Below, piece after piece: positions 7,699-16,177 of a stretch of DNA of 64,000 nt; the first letter of the stretch is position 1; each line of letters opens with the position of its first letter. The translations under genes were made by a program, and so were the position numbers. The stretch covers positions 1 through 64,000 of the forward strand of contig NZ_QBKN01000011.1 of assembly GCF_003054175.1 (NCBI RefSeq). Reading direction: 5' to 3'. The stretch is from Allosediminivita pacifica (GTDB lineage: Bacteria > Pseudomonadota > Alphaproteobacteria > Rhodobacterales > Rhodobacteraceae). A model generated the notes under the pieces. That model saw only the letters and a program-made list of their open reading frames with translations. It made no database searches and was not told where the DNA came from.

Positions 7699-8657
7699 AA
7701 TCGGAACTCGACCCACTGCCAACCCCGACCAACGCGGAGGGTACGGCACGGCGCGTCGGCGTCGAAATCGAACTCGGCGCGCTCGAAGAGGGGCGTGTCG
7801 CAGATATACTCTGCGAGACGCTCGGCGGAGAGGCCGAGAAGGTTCACGGCAAGGGGTGGAAGGTCAAAGGATCGAGCCTTGGCGATCTTCAGGTCTACCT
7901 TGACAGCCGGTACCTCGACGACGATGACAACCGACGTCTTGCGCAGGTGCTCAGGGAGGTTGCGCGAAACGTGGTTCCGGTGGAGATCGTCACGGATCCC
8001 ATTCTTCCCGATCAGATTGCCGAGTTCGATGAGGCGCTTGACCGGCTGGCCGCGGAAGGGGCAACCGGAACCGCGGCCGGCGTCTTCCTGGGGTTCGGGG
8101 TGCACTTCAATCCTGAAGTCACTGGATCCGAGCTGTCCGATATCCTTCCGGTTGTGACCGCCTTCGCATTGCTGGAAGATCATCTGCGGCTCATCGCGGG
8201 GATCGATCTGGCCCGACGCGCACTACCCTTTGTCGATCCCTATCCCCGAAATCTAGTGGACGCGCTGGCGCGGGGCGGGCTGACGTCTCTTGAAGATCTG
8301 ATTGATGTCTATCTCAAGCTCGCCCCATCGCGGAACTATGCGCTCGATATGCTCTGTCTCTTTGCGCATCTCGACCGCCGGCGGGTGTCGCGGTCCATCG
8401 ACCTGACTTCGATCTCGCCGAGACCGACATACCATTTCAGGCTGCCGGACTGCCGGATCGATGAGCCCGATTGGAGCCTTGCTCTTGAGTGGAACCGCTG
8501 GGTTCTCGTGGAGCGGGTCGCGAACGACCCGCTTTTACTGAACCGGCTCAAACGAGCGTGGCTGGAGCACCGTGCCGCGCTGACCACAGTTCGTGGCGAC
8601 TGGGCCGAGCGCAGTCGCGAAATTCTGTTGAATGGGAACGTGTTATGCGCCCGGTGA
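7695..8657 (+). CDS. Amidoligase-family enzyme (glutamine-synthetase-fold COOH-NH2 ligase)
   Basis: 320 residues resembling the Amidoligase_2 family. It starts its core with GVEIEL (Glu24 and Glu26, the metal-binding pair expected at the first strand), has a GSSLGDLQVYLDS segment near 59-71 and GFGVHFNPEV (His137, Asn139) corresponding to the family HxN strand. Members are predicted to use ATP to form an amide bond between a carboxylate and an amine; the substrates are mostly unknown. Its ATG overlaps the kinase stop codon, and its own end overlaps the next gene by 13 nt. Substrate and product are not identifiable here. Confidence 0.8.
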   Translation: MKSELDPLPTPTNAEGTARRVGVEIELGALEEGRVADILCETLGGEAEKVHGKGWKVKGSSLGDLQVYLDSRYLDDDDNRRLAQVLREVARNVVPVEIVTDPILPDQIAEFDEALDRLAAEGATGTAAGVFLGFGVHFNPEVTGSELSDILPVVTAFALLEDHLRLIAGIDLARRALPFVDPYPRNLVDALARGGLTSLEDLIDVYLKLAPSRNYALDMLCLFAHLDRRRVSRSIDLTSISPRPTYHFRLPDCRIDEPDWSLALEWNRWVLVERVANDPLLLNRLKRAWLEHRAALTTVRGDWAERSREILLNGNVLCAR

Positions 8658-9385
8658 TCGGCGTGACAGTGTCGCGTCGCTCGGGCTGGCGCATCTTTCC
8701 GCTCATGGCGCTTTCGGTGCGTCTTGCGGGCGGGCGCGCGAAGAAATGGAAGGCAATGGCGGACGTCCGCCTGGACGATGTCGATGGCATCGTCATCGGT
8801 GGCGGCGACGACATTGCCCCGACGCTTTACGGCGGCGAGCTGCGGGTGGGCGTGCGACTCGATCCCGCGCGCGACGCCATGGAAAAAGCTGTTCTCGAAG
8901 CGGCCTTCGAGCGAGGCATCCCTGTTCTGGGGATCTGCCGCGGCGCGCAGATGCTCAACATCGTGCTCGGTGGGACACTCTTCGAAGATGCCTACGACGT
9001 TTACGGCGTGCGCAACATCAAGACCATTCTTCCTCGCAAGCGGGTCAATCTCGAGAAGGGATCGCTCGTCGCCCGGACCATTCGCAAGCAATGTCTCTAT
9101 GTAAACGCGCTGCACAGCCAGTCGGTCGACAAGGTGGGGCAGGACATTCGCGTCGCGGGTCGCGATCCTTCGGGGATGGTGCAGGCAATCGAACGGACGC
9201 GCGACCCTTTCGCAATCGGTGTGCAATGGCACCCCGAACACCTGTTCTACCGTCCGGCACACCGTCGCCTCTTCAAGTCGCTCGTTGCGGCCGCCCGGGC
9301 GAGAATGGCGCGGGCGGCACAGCTTGGCGCAGCCGAGGAAGCTGCGGACACCGACTTCGCGCCTCAGGTTGCCAGCGCGAAGTGA
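8645..9385 (+). CDS. Class I glutamine amidotransferase-like / peptidase C26 protein
   Basis: 246 residues of the gamma-glutamyl hydrolase type. The nucleophile elbow GICRGAQMLN contains Cys98, and WHPEH supplies His196 and Glu198, so the Cys-His-Glu triad is complete. Homologues hydrolyse gamma-glutamyl amides (as in PuuD) or transfer amide nitrogen. The start at 8645 lies inside the end of the amidoligase gene, so the two enzymes are probably made together. They could act in sequence on one gamma-glutamyl or amide-linked metabolite, or one could undo the product of the other. The gene converges with, and overlaps by 22 nt, the PRC-barrel gene. Confidence 0.85.
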   Translation: MRPVIGVTVSRRSGWRIFPLMALSVRLAGGRAKKWKAMADVRLDDVDGIVIGGGDDIAPTLYGGELRVGVRLDPARDAMEKAVLEAAFERGIPVLGICRGAQMLNIVLGGTLFEDAYDVYGVRNIKTILPRKRVNLEKGSLVARTIRKQCLYVNALHSQSVDKVGQDIRVAGRDPSGMVQAIERTRDPFAIGVQWHPEHLFYRPAHRRLFKSLVAAARARMARAAQLGAAEEAADTDFAPQVASAK

Positions 9386-10098
9386 CGCTTCAGGGCGGGT
9401 TGCCAGCCGCCGGTCAGCTTCTCGTTCTCTCCGACGCGCGGTGCGGTCCGGATGGCCTCGATCCCGGTATTCAGTACGATATGGCCGCCTTTTTCGGTTT
9501 CGGCGTGATGCCGAAGCAGGGCGGACGGAATGGCGAGAACCTGTCCGCCTTCCTCATGGCCGCTGTCGACGACGAAGTGTGAGATTTCCCCGTTTTCGAT
9601 ATCGTGCAGGATATCCGACAAGCGGCCGACCTCTCCGTCACGGGCAAAGACGGGTTTGTCGCGCCAATCCGTGAACCGCTCGTATCGAGTCAGAGCTTCC
9701 TGCGCGGCGGGATCCCCGTCCACGTCGTCCTGCGATGTGTCGCCCATGCCTTCGACGGCCATGGCGAGCGGAGCATGCGTGGCGCCGAAAGGTCCGACAA
9801 CGAGCGGAGGCAGAGAGGTCAGCAGGCTCGACAGCCCGCCCTTTTCCTCGCGCCAGTGCGGCGCTTGCCGCAGTTCGTCAGCGCGAATGGCGAGCGGAAG
9901 CATACCGCTGTCCAGGTCGGGATGTTGCATGAGGGAAACCGCCACGAGCGCGTGGTCCGTCTCGAACCAGCCGCCCAGATCGAGGATCATGTAGACGGGC
10001 CGGTGCGTATCGGGGTCGAGCAGGAAATCCGACAGGCGGAACCGGTCATCCTCGACCGAAACATGCCAGCTCAAGGTGTCGTTCAGACTTATCAGCAT
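9364..10098 (-). CDS. PRC-barrel domain protein
   Basis: 244 residues with two PRC-barrel-like halves. The N-terminal half includes FRLSDFLLDPDTHRPVYMIL and the C-terminal half includes VGRLSDILHDIENGEISHFV. PRC barrels are small beta domains found in photosynthetic reaction centre H subunits, RimM and many stress-associated proteins. No enzyme motif, signal peptide or membrane helix is seen. The gene converges on the amidotransferase and is preceded on its own strand by an EcfG-like promoter, which suggests stress control. Function unknown. Confidence 0.75.
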   Translation of the reverse strand: MLISLNDTLSWHVSVEDDRFRLSDFLLDPDTHRPVYMILDLGGWFETDHALVAVSLMQHPDLDSGMLPLAIRADELRQAPHWREEKGGLSSLLTSLPPLVVGPFGATHAPLAMAVEGMGDTSQDDVDGDPAAQEALTRYERFTDWRDKPVFARDGEVGRLSDILHDIENGEISHFVVDSGHEEGGQVLAIPSALLRHHAETEKGGHIVLNTGIEAIRTAPRVGENEKLTGGWQPALKRHFALAT

Positions 10099-10132
10099 CG
10101 GTTCGTTCCCCCGTGATCCAACATGTGATCAT

Positions 10133-10158
10133 AACCCCGCCGGGGGCCGTGACGTTCC
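10133..10158 (-). promoter_or_regulatory. Candidate EcfG promoter of the PRC-barrel gene
   Basis: On the minus strand: GGAAC (10158-10154), 17 nt, GGTT (10136-10133), ending 35 nt before the gene start at 10098. It differs from the consensus -10 by one base. Confidence 0.5.
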
Positions 10159-10183
10159 GGAGCCGGCCACGCGGCCGGGCGTT
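10159..10183 (+). promoter_or_regulatory. Possible EcfG promoter of the 51-residue membrane protein
   Basis: GGAGC (10159-10163), 16 nt, CGTT (10180-10183). The -10 is perfect and the -35 has one mismatch. It directly abuts the minus-strand promoter candidate, making this a second divergent stress-promoter pair like that between phyR and nepR. Weaker than the others. Confidence 0.35.
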
Positions 10184-10217
10184 TAGCTTCCCAAGTCAGA
10201 CTACTAATGGAGGGAAC

Positions 10218-10373
10218 ATGTCGACGGATGTCTTCCTGATCGGGCTTGGTTGCCTGGTCGTGGTCGCCGGCCTCATTGTTGCGCTCTCCAGCAAGAAACG
10301 GGCCGACGACAAACCGAGAGAGTTCAATGCGCGCGACGCTACACGGCTGAGACGCGATTCATCTCGATCCTGA
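10218..10373 (+). CDS. Small single-pass membrane protein, unknown function
   Basis: A 51-residue protein: one hydrophobic helix (about residues 5-24, FLIGLGCLVVVAGLIVALSS) followed by a basic, polar cytoplasmic-type tail. The ATG at 10218 has a good GGAGGG ribosome site at 10209-10214. It lies between the PRC-barrel gene and the arsenic operon and is closed by its own hairpin terminator, so it is probably a single-gene unit. No family was recognised. Confidence 0.7.
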   Translation: MSTDVFLIGLGCLVVVAGLIVALSSKKRADDKPREFNARDATRLRRDSSRS

Positions 10374-10379
10374 GGCGAG

Positions 10380-10405
10380 AAAGGGGGCCGTGCGCGGGCC
10401 CCTTT
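10380..10405 (+). terminator. Intrinsic terminator-like hairpin
   Basis: AAAGGGGGCC (10380-10389) pairs with GGCCCCTTT (10397-10405) with one bulged G. The T run is short, so termination may be modest. It separates the small membrane protein from the arsenic operon. Confidence 0.55.
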
Positions 10406-10445
10406 CAACCTTTAGCTCTGCCAAAATATATCTGGATAATTTCTG

Positions 10446-10467
10446 TAATTCCGGTAGTTTGGAATTA
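10446..10467. promoter_or_regulatory. Inverted repeat overlapping the arsR-arsC start, likely ArsR operator
   Basis: TAATTCC (10446-10452) and GGAATTA (10461-10467) form a perfect 7-bp inverted repeat with an 8-nt spacer. The right arm ends on the first base of the ATG at 10467. An autorepressor bound here would block transcription start or elongation into its own operon. AT-rich sequence just upstream (about 10423-10445) could hold the promoter. Confidence 0.55.
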
Positions 10468-11300
10468 TGGAAAAGGAATCACTCGAACAGCTCTCCGCCT
10501 TGGCACACCCGCGCCGGCTCGCGGTGTTCCGGCTGTTGATGCGTCGCTACCCGGATGCTGTTCCGGCTGGCGAAATCGCCGAGGCTCTGTCGTTGCCGGC
10601 ATCTTCGCTTTCGACTGCACTCGCACAGCTGCGCGGCGCAGGTCTGATCACCCAGGAACGGCTTGGGACGTCGTTGCGCTACGGCGCCGACACCGAGGGG
10701 GCTGGCGCCCTGATCACTTATCTGGCCGGAGAGTGCTGCCGAGGGCGTCCGGAGTTCTGTGCTTCGCTTCTGCCCGAAGTCGGGGAAAGCGAGGTCGGCG
10801 GTGGAAACCGCAACGTACTGTTCCTGTGCAGCGGAAACTCTTGCCGCTCGATCATGGCAGAGTGTCTTTTGCGAGAGCGGGCAGGGCGCCGTTTCTCGGT
10901 CTACTCCGCAGGGACGATGCCGCGTGGCGAGGTTGATCCGCACGCGCTCCGCCTGCTTCGCGAGAAGGGCCACGACGTGAGCGGGCTTTCCTCGAAATCG
11001 CCTGATTTCCTGCGGTCCCCCGAGGCGCCCCGGATCGATCTTGCCTTCACGCTTTGTGACCACGCTGCCAACGAGGATTGCCCGACCTGGCCCGGACAGC
11101 CCGTGACAAGCCACTGGGGCCTACCGGATCCCGCGGCCGCAGAAGGTTCGGAGGAGGAGATTTCCGCAGCCTATCAGGCGGTCTATGATGAGCTCGCATT
11201 GAGGATCGACCAGCTCGCCTCCCTGCCGCTCGAGAGCTTGGGGCGCGACGCTCTTCAGGCGCGCGTGGACGAAATCGCGCTCGAAGCGAGGTCGGCATGA
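10467..11300 (+). CDS. ArsR repressor fused to thioredoxin-type arsenate reductase ArsC
   Basis: 277 residues in two parts. Residues 1-100 are an ArsR winged helix with Cys90, Cys91 and Cys98 near its end, a plausible arsenite-binding set. Residues about 115-255 are a low-molecular-weight-phosphatase-fold ArsC with the P-loop CSGNSCRS (Cys121, Arg127) and the redox pair Cys197 and Cys205 ([11 protein letters not shown]). It would therefore sense arsenite and reduce arsenate to arsenite using thioredoxin. The last 4 nt overlap the GAPDH start. No good ribosome site precedes the ATG, so translation may be leaderless. Confidence 0.88.
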   Translation: MEKESLEQLSALAHPRRLAVFRLLMRRYPDAVPAGEIAEALSLPASSLSTALAQLRGAGLITQERLGTSLRYGADTEGAGALITYLAGECCRGRPEFCASLLPEVGESEVGGGNRNVLFLCSGNSCRSIMAECLLRERAGRRFSVYSAGTMPRGEVDPHALRLLREKGHDVSGLSSKSPDFLRSPEAPRIDLAFTLCDHAANEDCPTWPGQPVTSHWGLPDPAAAEGSEEEISAAYQAVYDELALRIDQLASLPLESLGRDALQARVDEIALEARSA

Positions 11301-12295
11301 CGAGGTTTGCGGTCAATGGTCTCGGGCGTATCGGCAAGCTGCTCCTGCGGCCGATGCTGGAGCAGGGCGCCGAGATCGCCTTTCTCAACGACGCGACGGG
11401 CGACGCCGCGATGCACGCGCATCTTCTGAAATTCGACAGCGTGCACGGAAGATGGCACGCCGAAATCGGCCATGACGCGGATGCGGTCACCTTCGACGGG
11501 AAACGCATTCCCCTGCACACATGCGGGTCGCTTGAGGATCTGCCGCTCGACGACGTGGATGTCGTCATCGACGCGACCGGCTACTTCAAGACGGCCGACC
11601 GCATTGCCCCCTACTTCGAGCGCGGTGTGAAGAAGGTCGTCGTCTCTGCCCCGGTCAAGGACGGTGGGGCGGCGAACATCGTCTACGGGGTCAATCACGA
11701 CACCTACGATCCTGCCACGCATGACATCGTTACCGCAGCAAGTTGCACGACAAACTGCCTCGCCCCGGTCGTGAAGGTCGTGCATCAAAGCCTTGGCATC
11801 CGGCACGGAACCATCACGACGATCCATGACGTCACGAATACGCAGACCATCGTCGACCGTCCCGCCAAGGACCTGCGTCGGGCACGCTCGGCGTTGAATT
11901 CTCTGATACCCACAACGACGGGCAGCGCCAGCGCGATCACGATGATTTATCCCGAACTTGAAGGGCGGCTTAACGGTCACGCGGTGCGTGTCCCGCTGCT
12001 CAACGCGTCGCTGACGGACTGCGTGTTCGAGGTGGAGCGTCCCACATCGGTCGAAGAGGTGAACGGACTGCTGACCGAGGCCGCATCCGGTCCGCTGAAG
12101 GGGATACTCGGCTACGAGGACCGGCCATTGGTGTCGGCGGACTACGTGAACGATCCGCGCAGCGCGATTATTGATGGCCCCTCGACCATGGTCGTGGACG
12201 AAACGCAGGTGAAGATCTTTGCTTGGTACGACAACGAGTGGGGCTATGCCCATCGGCTTTGGGATGTCGCGCGGATGGTCGGAGCGCACCTGTGA
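11297..12295 (+). CDS. ArsJ-associated glyceraldehyde-3-phosphate dehydrogenase
   Basis: 332 residues with the GAPDH Rossmann start (VNGLGRIGK), the catalytic Cys150 in [11 protein letters not shown] and His177 in TTIHDVT. The C-terminal NEWGYAHR is also conserved. In ars operons with arsJ, the known reaction is formation of unstable 1-arseno-3-phosphoglycerate from arsenate and glyceraldehyde 3-phosphate, which ArsJ then exports. The gene sits between arsR-arsC and arsJ, which makes this role much more likely than central glycolysis. Confidence 0.9.
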   Translation: MTRFAVNGLGRIGKLLLRPMLEQGAEIAFLNDATGDAAMHAHLLKFDSVHGRWHAEIGHDADAVTFDGKRIPLHTCGSLEDLPLDDVDVVIDATGYFKTADRIAPYFERGVKKVVVSAPVKDGGAANIVYGVNHDTYDPATHDIVTAASCTTNCLAPVVKVVHQSLGIRHGTITTIHDVTNTQTIVDRPAKDLRRARSALNSLIPTTTGSASAITMIYPELEGRLNGHAVRVPLLNASLTDCVFEVERPTSVEEVNGLLTEAASGPLKGILGYEDRPLVSADYVNDPRSAIIDGPSTMVVDETQVKIFAWYDNEWGYAHRLWDVARMVGAHL

Positions 12296-12335
12296 CCGCC
12301 GCACCCTGCGCATCGACACGGAAGGCCGCCCTGCC

Positions 12336-13595
12336 ATGAGCCATGCCGAGGATACCGCCCGTCAGGATGGGCTTGCCGCCTATGTCGCCGTCACCGCGGC
12401 CTACTGGGGCTTCATGCTCACGGACGGGGCCCTGCGGCTGCTGGTGCTGCTGCACTTTCATACGCTGGGCTTCAGTCCGGTTCAGCTGGCTTATCTGTTC
12501 GTCTTTTACGAGCTTGCAGGGGTGGTGACGAACCTCTGCGCGGGATGGATCGCGGCGCGGTTCGGCCTGACCTCGACGCTCTACGCAGGGCTTGGCTTGC
12601 AGGTTCTGGCCCTCGTGGCGCTGGCGCAGCTGGACCCGGGGTGGGCGGTGTCCGTTTCGGTGGTCTTCGTGATGCTCGTGCAGGGCGTGTCGGGCGTCGC
12701 CAAGGATCTGTCCAAGATGTCGGCAAAGTCGGCGGTCAAGCTTCTGGCGCCGACGACTGGCGGCGGGCTGTTCCGCTGGGTGGCGCTGCTGACCGGGTCG
12801 AAGAACGCGGTGAAGGGCCTGGGCTTCCTGCTTGGCGCGGGGTTGCTCGCGCTTGCAGGGTTTACTGCCGCCGTGCTTGGTATGGCCGCGGTGCTCGCCG
12901 TGGTGCTCGTCTTTCTGTGGTTCCGTATGCCGTCCGGCTTGCCCGCGGGCAAGCGTGGCGCGCGCTTCCGCGAGGTCTTCTCGAAGGAGCCCAACATCAA
13001 CTGGCTGTCCGCGGCACGGGTCTTTCTGTTCGGCGCTCGCGACGTCTGGTTCGTGGTCGGTATTCCAGTCTATTTCTACGCCGTGCTTTCGGACGGATCT
13101 GAGGCGGGCGACCAGGCGGCGTTCTTCATGATCGGCACCTTTATGGCGGTCTGGACGATCCTCTACGGCGGGGTGCAGGCCCTTGCGCCGATTGTCCTGA
13201 AGGCTGCGTCCCGGCCGGAGAGGGAACTGGTCGGGGTGGCAAAGGGCTGGGCAGTGGCGCTCAGCGTCATTCCGCTGGCTCTTGCGGCCATTGTCGTCTT
13301 GGCTGGCACGCCTGTCGGATGGCTGACGGTCAGTCTCGTGATCGGACTTCTGGTGTTCGGGGCGATCTTCGCGGTGAACTCCTCACTACATTCCTACCTG
13401 ATACTTGCCTTCTCCAAAGACGCACGGGTCACCATGGATGTGGGCTTCTACTACATGTCCAACGCGGCCGGCCGGTTGATCGGGACGCTGCTTTCCGGCG
13501 CAAGCTATCAGCTTGGCGGTCTAGCCTTGTGCCTTGCAACGTCGGGAGTGTTCGTTGTGCTGAGCGCGCTCGCCGCGGGCCGTCTGCGCGCCTAG
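12336..13595 (+). CDS. arsJ: Organoarsenical efflux permease ArsJ (MFS)
   Basis: 419 residues with about 11-12 membrane helices of the major facilitator type. Sequences such as YWGFMLTDGALRLLVLLHFH and SGVAKDLSKMSAKSAVK are characteristic of ArsJ. It is known to export 1-arseno-3-phosphoglycerate, which breaks down outside to arsenate. The ATG at 12336 follows the GAPDH stop by 40 nt. Longer in-frame starts inside the GAPDH gene are rejected because the family begins just before the first helix. Last gene of the arsenic operon; it converges on the acylase gene. Confidence 0.92.
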   Translation: MSHAEDTARQDGLAAYVAVTAAYWGFMLTDGALRLLVLLHFHTLGFSPVQLAYLFVFYELAGVVTNLCAGWIAARFGLTSTLYAGLGLQVLALVALAQLDPGWAVSVSVVFVMLVQGVSGVAKDLSKMSAKSAVKLLAPTTGGGLFRWVALLTGSKNAVKGLGFLLGAGLLALAGFTAAVLGMAAVLAVVLVFLWFRMPSGLPAGKRGARFREVFSKEPNINWLSAARVFLFGARDVWFVVGIPVYFYAVLSDGSEAGDQAAFFMIGTFMAVWTILYGGVQALAPIVLKAASRPERELVGVAKGWAVALSVIPLALAAIVVLAGTPVGWLTVSLVIGLLVFGAIFAVNSSLHSYLILAFSKDARVTMDVGFYYMSNAAGRLIGTLLSGASYQLGGLALCLATSGVFVVLSALAAGRLRA

Positions 13596-13611
13596 GGGTC
13601 CGGTTCCGGGG

Positions 13612-16074
13612 TTACGGCTTCACCAGCCGTGTCACCCCCACCGAGGCCGCCCGGGCGAGGTCCTCGTCAAGTGACATCGGCACGTATTCCCCACGGCGCC
13701 ACAGCTGGCCGAGGTCGTCGTAGTGCCGGGACAGGAAGTGCCCGGACTGGCCCGTCGAAGTGACGAAGACCGAGGAATCCGGATCGGCGAAATCATAGAC
13801 CCCCCGGTATCCGGCGCCGTGCACATTGGTGAAGGGAGCGGGATCCTGACCGGAGCTGACGCCACGCTGGAGCGTGAAATCACCGCCGCTGGTGCTCTGG
13901 CGGATGTTCACGAAGTACCGCAGCAATGGCACCTCCCCGAGGACCTGATGCTCGTGGAGCGCCTGGTGGGCATCTCCCCAGCGAAGGGACTCGAGCGAAG
14001 TGCCGTAGTTCTCGCTGATCCAGACAAGGGCATCGTCGAGCGCCACGCGCGCGATATCGCTGCAGGTTTCCACGGCGGCGGACCGGCGTATGTCGCACCA
14101 GTCGCTCGCCCCGTTCACGTCGCGATAGACACGCTCGATGAAGAGCGGCTCGATATGATCGAATTCCGCGGCCAGCGGGCCGAGGTCATCCTGGATGAGC
14201 CGCTGTTGCAGCGCGCGCAGCCAGGCGGCGTAGATGAGCGGCTCGGGCATGTGCTCGTTCATCTCGCCGTTCCAGTCGGCGAGCAGCTCCAGAGCTCGCT
14301 GGCGCCGACGCTCGGGCGTGCCGGCAGGTGCCGCTTCGCCGGTGAACCAAAGATCGGCGCCGATCAGCGGCAGAAGCGTCCGGGCGGCCGGGGAAACCGT
14401 GTCGAGCTGTGCCTCGATAAAGCTGTCGCGGGTATGCACCTCGCGGCCCTGCATGAGGGCCCGCCAGCGCTGGACGCGCTGGCTGTCACCCCAGTCGTAG
14501 CTGACGTGGTTCGGGAAGGGGCGGTCGATGATCTTGTTGTTGGTGTTGCCGACGATGCCGCCGGCGGGGGCGACGAACTCGGGGTTCGAGGCGTAGGGCA
14601 GTTTGCCTTGCCAGCGATTGGCCTCGATCCAGCCGGGGCTCGGCATCCGACCGCGGCTCTGATGACCCGGGTCGCGACGCGGCATCGTTCCGATCAGCTT
14701 GAGGGCAATCGTGTCGCTGTCGATCAGCGTGAGGTTCTGCGAGGGCGCGACGTAGTCCTCGCCCGCAGCGATCCCCTCGCGCACATTGTTGGCGTTCATG
14801 AGCGAGACCGCCGCTGTCATGCTGGTGTCCTGCGCCGAAAGCGCGGTCCAGGCGAGCGAGGCGACATGGCCCGGCGGCGTCACCTCGTCCAGATCGAACT
14901 GCGACCGGGGCAGGACCGGGCCGTTCTCCGTCCACCGCAATGTCAGCGTGACGGGCGCGGCATCCTTGATGTTGATGATGGACCGTCGCGTGCGGAACTC
15001 GGCCCAGCCATCAGGGGTCCGGTACTGCTCGGTGTTGTCGGGATTGACCTCTTCGATATGCAGGTCCTGATCGTCGAGATAGCTCGAGGTCAGTCCCCAG
15101 GCCAGCCGCTCGGACCGTCCGATCATGACCGCCGGAACCCCCGGAATTGTGGCCCCGATGACGCTGCCCGACTGAAGCTGGAGCCGCGCGAGATACCAGA
15201 TCGACGGTGCAGTCAGGGGCAGGTGCGGGTCGTTGGCCAGCAGCGTGCCGCCGCTTGCCGAGCGTGACGCGTCAGCCGCCCAGGCGTTCGACGCACCGGC
15301 AAGCCCGCGTCTGGGCGCGGGGTCGAGAAAGGCGTGTTGGGTCTCTGGCAGCTTGCTCCCGGTGCCTGCCCCTGGCACGAGGCTCGCGTATTCAGGCAGC
15401 GCGGCGATCCCGTCTCCGGGCATGTCTGGCAGCAGGTCCGAGAGCCGGCTGTCATCGTCGAGCCCGAGCGAGGTGCGGGCCCGCAGCACCTCTTCGTTGA
15501 GTTGACCCGAAAGCTGCAGCGACAGGAGCTTCAGCACGGCGATGGAGTCCGCGGGCTGCCAGGGCGCGAGCGGCGCATTGAACAGGAAGAACTCGGGCGC
15601 ACCTCGGCCTAGGCTTCTCTCGTTGATTTCCTCGATGCGGGCGTTGACGCCGGCCGCGTAGGCCTCGAGCGCATCGCGGGTTGCCGGGTCCTGAGCTTCG
15701 ACCGACCGGCTGGCCAGCGTGTAGAGGTCGAGGCGCCGCAGAAGCGTGTCCGTGTCCACGGTCCGCGTTCCGAATATCTCTGACAGGCGTCCCTGCACGG
15801 TCCTGCGTAGAAGCGTCATCTGCCACAGCCGGTCCTGGGCGTGCGCGTAGCCGAGGCCGAAGAACGCGTCGCGGTCCGAGTAGGCAAAGATGTGGGGGAT
15901 CGAGTTGTTGTCCCGAACGATCTCGATATCGGCGGTGGTTCCGGCCACGGCGCGCGTCTTGTCGTAGTCGGGCAGGGATCGCGAGGCGAGATAGTAGACC
16001 GTGAGCAGCCCGAGCGTCAGCACGACGAGCGCGGCGGTGGTCGCACGGAAGAGCCAGCGGAAAAGCGTCGCCAT
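13612..16074 (-). CDS. Penicillin acylase-family Ntn hydrolase, membrane-anchored
   Basis: 820 residues. An N-terminal hydrophobic segment (about 12-30) acts as signal or anchor. The alpha-chain part (VRDNNSIPHIFAYSDRDAFF, GYAHAQDRLWQM) is followed by the processing site, where Ser262 in GASNAW would become the N-terminal nucleophile of the beta chain. The family cleaves amide bonds of penicillins, acyl-homoserine lactones or other N-acyl compounds in the periplasm. The start at 16074 is preceded by AAGGGAAA; a longer frame to 16137 lacks a ribosome site. Quorum-signal degradation is possible but cannot be told from sequence. Confidence 0.88.
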   Translation of the reverse strand: MATLFRWLFRATTAALVVLTLGLLTVYYLASRSLPDYDKTRAVAGTTADIEIVRDNNSIPHIFAYSDRDAFFGLGYAHAQDRLWQMTLLRRTVQGRLSEIFGTRTVDTDTLLRRLDLYTLASRSVEAQDPATRDALEAYAAGVNARIEEINERSLGRGAPEFFLFNAPLAPWQPADSIAVLKLLSLQLSGQLNEEVLRARTSLGLDDDSRLSDLLPDMPGDGIAALPEYASLVPGAGTGSKLPETQHAFLDPAPRRGLAGASNAWAADASRSASGGTLLANDPHLPLTAPSIWYLARLQLQSGSVIGATIPGVPAVMIGRSERLAWGLTSSYLDDQDLHIEEVNPDNTEQYRTPDGWAEFRTRRSIINIKDAAPVTLTLRWTENGPVLPRSQFDLDEVTPPGHVASLAWTALSAQDTSMTAAVSLMNANNVREGIAAGEDYVAPSQNLTLIDSDTIALKLIGTMPRRDPGHQSRGRMPSPGWIEANRWQGKLPYASNPEFVAPAGGIVGNTNNKIIDRPFPNHVSYDWGDSQRVQRWRALMQGREVHTRDSFIEAQLDTVSPAARTLLPLIGADLWFTGEAAPAGTPERRRQRALELLADWNGEMNEHMPEPLIYAAWLRALQQRLIQDDLGPLAAEFDHIEPLFIERVYRDVNGASDWCDIRRSAAVETCSDIARVALDDALVWISENYGTSLESLRWGDAHQALHEHQVLGEVPLLRYFVNIRQSTSGGDFTLQRGVSSGQDPAPFTNVHGAGYRGVYDFADPDSSVFVTSTGQSGHFLSRHYDDLGQLWRRGEYVPMSLDEDLARAASVGVTRLVKP

Positions 16075-16177
16075 TTCCCTTGCCTTTTCGTTGGGGTATG
16101 CCCGAGGCGGATTATCGTGCGGTGCGCCTGATGCCAAGGGCGTGCAGACCGCACGCAGCGGCGTAAGGGAGAGCGGA

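Noticed and set aside
13723-15267. 514-residue plus-strand frame opposite the penicillin acylase gene
   Set aside because: No family resemblance; antisense to a gene with complete acylase motifs.
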